DNA of 10,063 nt, taken from Planctomycetota bacterium (GTDB lineage: Bacteria; Planctomycetota; Phycisphaerae; Sedimentisphaerales; Anaerobacaceae). The translations under genes were made by a program, and so were the position numbers. Below, in pieces: positions 8,389 to 10,063 of this stretch. Under the pieces are notes generated by a model. The model ran no database searches and was not told the origin of the DNA. It saw only the letters and a list, made by a program, of their open reading frames with translations. The stretch spans positions 1 through 10,063 of the forward strand of contig JABMRO010000343.1 in assembly GCA_013202635.1 (NCBI GenBank), given 5' to 3'. Every line of letters begins with the position of its first letter. The stretch's first letter is position 1.

Positions 8389-8417
8389 TTGAACGGTGCC
8401 GCCAAAATCCTTATGAT
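8389..8417 (+). promoter_or_regulatory. Candidate sigma70-type promoter of the sulfatase gene
   Basis: TTGAAC at 8389-8394 (4/6 match) and TATGAT at 8412-8417 (5/6 match) are separated by exactly 17 bases. Transcription would begin near 8424, leaving a leader of about 36 bases before the ATG. Confidence 0.5.
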
Positions 8418-8431
8418 AAATGCAGAAATCA

Positions 8432-8444
8432 TATTGGACCAATA
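8432..8444 (+). promoter_or_regulatory. Palindrome just downstream of the sulfatase promoter, possible operator
   Basis: TATTGG-A-CCAATA is a perfect 13-base palindrome around a single A. It spans about +8 to +20 of the predicted transcript and ends two bases before the Shine-Dalgarno. That position suits a repressor site. A one-base loop makes an RNA hairpin unlikely. Confidence 0.4.
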
Positions 8445-8459
8445 AGAGGAGAATTAACT

Positions 8460-10063
8460 ATGCAACACTCGCGATTAACCCGCCGTGATTTTTTGAAAAG
8501 CGCATGTGTAGGCGCTCTTGCAGCAGCGGTTCCTTTTCAGGTGAAAGCGGCAAAGGCAAATAAACGCCCCAACGTTGTAGTCATTTTGACCGATGACCAG
8601 GGCTGGGGCGATCTAAGCGTTCACGGAAACGTCAATCTGAAAACTCCGAATATCGATTCATTGGCTCGGGATGGTGCCCTGTTTGACAGGTTTTTTGTCT
8701 GTGCCGTCTGTGCTCCGACGCGTGCCGAGTTTTTAACCGGGCGGTATCATTCACGTGGCGGCGTGCGCGGCGTCTCGACCGGACAGGAACGATTGAACGT
8801 TGACGAAAAAAGCATAGGCGACACATTCAAAGCGGCCGGTTATGCTACAGCGGCTTACGGCAAATGGCATAACGGCACGCAATATCCCTATCACCCGAAC
8901 GCAAGAGGTTTCGACGATTATTATGGTTTCTGTTCGGGGCACTGGGGGAATTATTTCGATCCTGTTCTCGAACATAATGGAAAAATCGTAAGAGGAAAGG
9001 GATTTATCATTGATGATTTGACAGACCATGCTCTGGAATTCATCGCCAAAAACAGAAATCGACCTTTCTTCTGCTATCTACCGTACAACACGCCTCACTC
9101 ACCATTTCAGGTCCCTGACAAATTCTACGAAAAGTTCAGTGACGGTCCAATCGAGATGCGTAATCGTGACCCGAAAATGGAACAGCTTGACAGGACACGC
9201 TGCGCTCTGGCTATGTGTGAGAATATAGACTGGAATGTCGGACGAGTTCTACGTCAGCTCGACAAATTGAAGCTTGCCGAAAATACTATCGTGATTTATT
9301 TCAGTGACAATGGCCCGAACAGTTGGCGGTGGAACGACGGTATGAAGGGGCGAAAAGGCTCGACCGATGAAGGAGGCAACCGTGTGCCCTGTCTGGTTCG
9401 ATGGCCCGGACATATCAAGCCCGGAATGAAGATTCCACAAATCGCAGGTGCAATTGATCTTCTGCCGACTCTGGCGGATATGGCCGGTATCTCGATTGTA
9501 AGTACCAAACCGCTTGACGGCATCAGCGTAAAACCGCTTCTTTTGAGAGAGACTGACAATTGGCCGGACAGAATGATATTTTCACATCAAAGAGGCCGGG
9601 TCAGCGTCCGCACGCAACAATATCGACTCGACCATACAGGCAAGCTGTTTGATATCACGACCGACCCGGGACAGTACAATGACGTTTCGAAAAAGAAACC
9701 AAAGGTCACCGCAAAGCTAAGAGAGGCAGTAGCCCGATGGAAGGATGAGGTGCTGCCAAAGTCCCCGAAGGACGACAGGCCATTTACTGTCGGCTATCCT
9801 GATTTTCCCACAACGATACTTCCCGCACGTGACGGCGTCCCGCACGGAAAAGTTCGGCGAAGCGCCAAAGCGCCTAATTGCTCCTTCTTCACGAATTGGG
9901 TCAGTACCAGCGATAAAATCACCTGGGATATCGAGGTGGCCAACAGCGGCAATTATCAAGTATTGATTTACTACACTTGCAAAAAGGAAAATGTTGGCTC
10001 GACAGTCGAATTGAATTTCAATGGAAACCGGATTCAGGGAAGGGTAACAAAACCGCACGACCC
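8460..10063 (+). CDS. Tat-exported S1-type sulfatase (Cys/formylglycine), 3'-partial
   Basis: A formylglycine-dependent sulfatase that hydrolyses sulfate esters, probably on a sulfated glycan outside the cytoplasm. The visible part is 534 codons with no stop before the window edge. AGGAG eight bases upstream supports the ATG. Residues 7-13 (TRRDFLK) plus a hydrophobic stretch form a Tat signal. Metal-binding D45-D46 lie in ILTDDQGWGDL. The signature C84-A-P-T-R-A-E-F-L-T-G contains C84, the residue converted to formylglycine. Further active-site motifs are GKWH at 134-137, YNTPHSP with H213, SDNGPN with D283/N284 and GRKGSTDEGGNRVP with K299. The catalytic unit seems to end near residue 435. 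The rest (from ~450, FFTNWVSTSDKITWDIEV...) looks like a beta-sandwich accessory domain and is incomplete. The natural substrate cannot be read from sequence; 'arylsulfatase' would be only a generic label. Confidence 0.94.
   Translation, partial: MQHSRLTRRDFLKSACVGALAAAVPFQVKAAKANKRPNVVVILTDDQGWGDLSVHGNVNLKTPNIDSLARDGALFDRFFVCAVCAPTRAEFLTGRYHSRGGVRGVSTGQERLNVDEKSIGDTFKAAGYATAAYGKWHNGTQYPYHPNARGFDDYYGFCSGHWGNYFDPVLEHNGKIVRGKGFIIDDLTDHALEFIAKNRNRPFFCYLPYNTPHSPFQVPDKFYEKFSDGPIEMRNRDPKMEQLDRTRCALAMCENIDWNVGRVLRQLDKLKLAENTIVIYFSDNGPNSWRWNDGMKGRKGSTDEGGNRVPCLVRWPGHIKPGMKIPQIAGAIDLLPTLADMAGISIVSTKPLDGISVKPLLLRETDNWPDRMIFSHQRGRVSVRTQQYRLDHTGKLFDITTDPGQYNDVSKKKPKVTAKLREAVARWKDEVLPKSPKDDRPFTVGYPDFPTTILPARDGVPHGKVRRSAKAPNCSFFTNWVSTSDKITWDIEVANSGNYQVLIYYTCKKENVGSTVELNFNGNRIQGRVTKPHD

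Larger units (their letters stand above)
8187..8459. other. Divergent intergenic region between ltaE and the sulfatase gene
   Basis: These 273 AT-rich bases contain no credible gene. The right end holds a sulfatase promoter, a palindrome and a Shine-Dalgarno. Toward ltaE, minus-strand TTGTCA hexamers occur at 8251-8246 and 8292-8287 (5/6 to -35), but neither has a good -10 at proper spacing. The ltaE promoter is therefore not assigned. Confidence 0.6.

Noticed and set aside
8496..8510. Lipobox reading of the sulfatase N terminus (cysteine at residue 16)
   Set aside because: The residues before the cysteine (K-S-A) do not fit a lipobox, and the cysteine is too close to the twin arginines, before the hydrophobic core.

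Overview
The window suggests a bacterium of the PVC group, most likely a planctomycete (Phycisphaerae-like), though Verrucomicrobiota/Lentisphaerota/Kiritimatiellota cannot be excluded. The basis is the gene content: a Tat-exported Gfo/Idh/MocA oxidoreductase, a secreted DUF1080 + ThuA + HEAT + discoidin-type protein and a Tat-exported S1 sulfatase. Other hints are moderate GC content, AT-rich intergenic regions and clear Shine-Dalgarno sites. No mobile element, CRISPR array, tRNA or rRNA was seen.

Layout. (1) Positions 1-1884, + strand: a single reading frame, already open at the window edge, for an all-alpha-barrel glycosidase/lyase-like protein. It is interrupted by two in-frame stops (TAG 697-699, TAA 835-837) with no frameshift, so it reads as a recently decayed pseudogene. 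(2) 1885-2046: AT-rich leader with a candidate promoter and an inverted repeat. (3) 2047-3333, +: Gfo/Idh/MocA oxidoreductase with a Tat signal. (4) 3376-7068, +: a 1230-residue secreted four-part protein (DUF1080/3-keto-disaccharide hydrolase, ThuA, a long HEAT array, F5/8C carbohydrate-binding domain), 42 bases behind the oxidoreductase and probably co-transcribed with it. (5) 7120-7145: a perfect 11-bp hairpin between convergent genes. (6) 7146-8186, - strand: low-specificity L-threonine aldolase (ltaE), GTG start. (7) 8187-8459: divergent intergenic region with a good sigma70-type promoter and a palindrome at the expected operator position. (8) 8460 to the window end, +: Tat-exported Cys-type sulfatase, cut by the window edge.

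How the genes fit together (inference): the oxidoreductase could oxidise a sugar at C3 outside the cytoplasm. The ThuA/DUF1080 protein, held on glycan by its discoidin domain, could then process or cleave the 3-keto-glycoside. The sulfatase would remove sulfate esters from the same or a related polysaccharide. The decayed first gene looks like a further glycan-active enzyme. The threonine aldolase appears to be an unrelated housekeeping gene between two glycan-related blocks.
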